A program made the translations under genes and the position numbers. A model generated the notes under the pieces. The model was given only the letters and a program-made list of their open reading frames with translations, was not told where the DNA came from and did no database searches. Below, piece by piece: positions 62,903 through 64,000 of a stretch of DNA of 64,000 nucleotides; the stretch's first letter is position 1; each line of letters begins with the position of its first letter. Source of the DNA: Erwinia sp. (lineage in GTDB: Bacteria; Pseudomonadota; Gammaproteobacteria; Enterobacterales; Enterobacteriaceae); assembly GCA_964016415.1 (NCBI GenBank), contig OZ024666.1, positions 1,221,310 to 1,285,309 on the forward strand. The letters run 5' to 3'.

Positions 62903-63524
62903 TTTTTTCTCCACAATCAGGCAACGAGGCCAGTTTGCCCTGCAGGCTGGCAACATATAATGTAGTGCGTTTTACTGCATTAACCACGGCGCGAGGGGTA
63001 ATGGTAGCACCTGTAAATTGATCAAAGTTCCCCCCATCTTTTTTGACTGCAAAGTGAGAGTCCCCTGCGCCATTGATATTTTTGTCGTTGAAACTCATGA
63101 TCCAGTCTGAAAGTCGTAGCTCTATCTTATCACCTAATCCCGGGGTTTCGTGATGTTCAACGACGCGCACGCCCAGCACATTTCCCTGAAAATCTGCGCC
63201 GACAATCATCTTTATCGCCCCGGAGTATCCGTCAGGTGCCGTAGTTTCAATCGCAACTGCCACCGGTACACCGTCTTTTTCTGCCAGATAGAGCTGTTGT
63301 GGACCAGCGCCCAACGCGGGATCACTGACGCGATAACATGCATTCTGAATGGCATTATTATAGCGCTCTGGGGGTACAACCTGATCAAGCAACAGCTTTT
63401 TTTGTAAATAAGTCTGATGTGCAATAGTAGGTTTCGTGATTTCATTAATCACTGCGGTCAGACCTGTAGTGACAGCCGCAAAAATTGCCAGCGTCACGCC
63501 GTTTTTTCGGATAGCCGCCAGCAT
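62895..63524 (-). CDS. rsxG: Electron transport complex subunit RsxG
   Basis: A periplasm-facing subunit with one N-terminal membrane anchor ([18 protein letters not shown]) and a covalently bound FMN expected at the Thr of the [12 protein letters not shown] motif near the C-terminus. At 209 residues it is close to E. coli RsxG (206). It overlaps rsxE by eight bases, and its ATG overlaps the rsxD stop (TAATG), showing tight coupling in the rsx operon. Confidence 0.95.
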   Translation of the reverse strand: MLAAIRKNGVTLAIFAAVTTGLTAVINEITKPTIAHQTYLQKKLLLDQVVPPERYNNAIQNACYRVSDPALGAGPQQLYLAEKDGVPVAVAIETTAPDGYSGAIKMIVGADFQGNVLGVRVVEHHETPGLGDKIELRLSDWIMSFNDKNINGAGDSHFAVKKDGGNFDQFTGATITPRAVVNAVKRTTLYVASLQGKLASLPDCGEKNE

Positions 63525-64000
63525 TATAACCCCTTTTTATGGCCGTAAACCCTTGGCTGGGTGTAATAGTCAATCAGTGGAACCGTGATATTGGCGAGAA
63601 GTACGGCGGATGCTATACCATCAGGATATCCGCCAAAACTTCTGATTAACCAGATGAGTAATCCAATCAGGACCCCGTACAAAATTCTGCCTTTATTGGT
63701 GGTTGAGGCGGTAACAGGATCGGTAGCAATAAAGAATGCGCCGAGCATAGTGGCGCCGGAGAAAAGATGCACCCACGGCGATAACAACGTGGCGGATGAA
63801 AAAAACCAGCCAGCTAATGAAAAAAATGCCAGTGAGAGCAGGATACTGACAGGAATGTGCCAACGAATGGTGCCTGTTAGCAGCAGGATGATGCCACCTG
63901 CAAGATACGCCAGGTTGACCCATTCCCAGCCTCTGCCAGCCAGTAAGGCCTGATAAATAGGTTGTGCAAGAATTTCACTGGCAGGCTGTCCGGCGCGAAG
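63524..64000 (-). CDS. rsxD: Electron transport complex subunit RsxD, 5'-truncated by window edge
   Basis: The C-terminal 158 residues of an integral membrane Rsx/Rnf subunit. The frame is open to the last base. It has several membrane segments ([29 protein letters not shown]) and the block [28 protein letters not shown], whose SGAT region carries the second covalent FMN threonine in this family. By comparison with E. coli RsxD (about 352 residues), more than half lies beyond the window. Confidence 0.95.
   Translation of the reverse strand, partial: LRAGQPASEILAQPIYQALLAGRGWEWVNLAYLAGGIILLLTGTIRWHIPVSILLSLAFFSLAGWFFSSATLLSPWVHLFSGATMLGAFFIATDPVTASTTNKGRILYGVLIGLLIWLIRSFGGYPDGIASAVLLANITVPLIDYYTQPRVYGHKKGL

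Overview
The window is a piece of a gammaproteobacterial chromosome, order Enterobacterales. Most genes read as close relatives of Escherichia coli genes, and several blocks keep E. coli-like order: rsmF/msrC/proQ/prc/htpX, yobF-cspC/rlmA/yoaE/pdeD/sdaA/nudL/pabB/yoaH, yoaA/tsaB/yeaY/rnd, minCDE/ycgLMN/dsbB/fadR/dadX, fliTSD/fliC/fliA/fliZ/dcyD and slyA/slyB/anmK/pdxH/tyrS/pdxY/nth/rsxEGD. The genus cannot be fixed from sequence alone. No rRNA, tRNA, CRISPR array, plasmid or phage gene was seen.

Layout. 1-13 kb: a class I fumarase (cut by the window start), rRNA methyltransferases, the RNA chaperone ProQ, the periplasmic protease Prc, the heat-shock protease HtpX behind a sigma32-type promoter, an EAL phosphodiesterase, yobF-cspC and the membrane protein YoaE. 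13-16 kb: pdeD (CSS-EAL phosphodiesterase), broken by a nonsense codon and an IS3-family element. 16-32 kb: housekeeping genes (sdaA, nudL, pabB, yoaA, tsaB, rnd, minCDE, dsbB, fadR, dadX), with fadD and nhaB missing from their usual places. 32-42 kb: an accessory block with a Bcr/CflA-type exporter, a decayed cellobiose-type PTS and 6-phospho-beta-glucosidase cluster, a surface lipoprotein with its Slam translocator (type XI secretion), and the acetate permease SatP. 42-51 kb: a flagellar and chemotaxis block (cheV, fliT, fliS, broken fliD, two tandem short flagellins, fliA, fliZ, broken dcyD). 51-52.6 kb: a second, inverted copy of the same IS, sitting at a join between dcyD and the first 19 codons of a nemA-like gene. 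52.7-64 kb: ydhK and ydhJ (both frameshifted), ydhI, slyA, slyB, anmK, pdxH, tyrS, pdxY, nth, rsxE, rsxG and partial rsxD.

The main theme is gene decay in progress. At least ten genes carry clear lesions (nonsense codons, one-base slips in short homopolymers, IS disruption) while the rest of each sequence is still well conserved, so the lesions look recent. All six internal stops could come from glutamine codons by one C-to-T change. This would fit a lineage in early reductive evolution, for instance a recent move to a host-restricted life. Some one-base slips could be assembly errors.

The most interesting intact system is the lipoprotein-Slam pair at 38.9-41.1 kb. Its architecture is that of type XI secretion loci such as NilC/NilB and hemophilin/HsmA of Xenorhabdus, which expose lipoproteins on the cell surface for host colonisation or metal and haem capture. 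Other notable points are a G7 tract inside the spacer of the fliC sigma28 promoter, a second flagellin with a cysteine at a conserved arginine position, and a 9-bp repeat expansion inside Prc.
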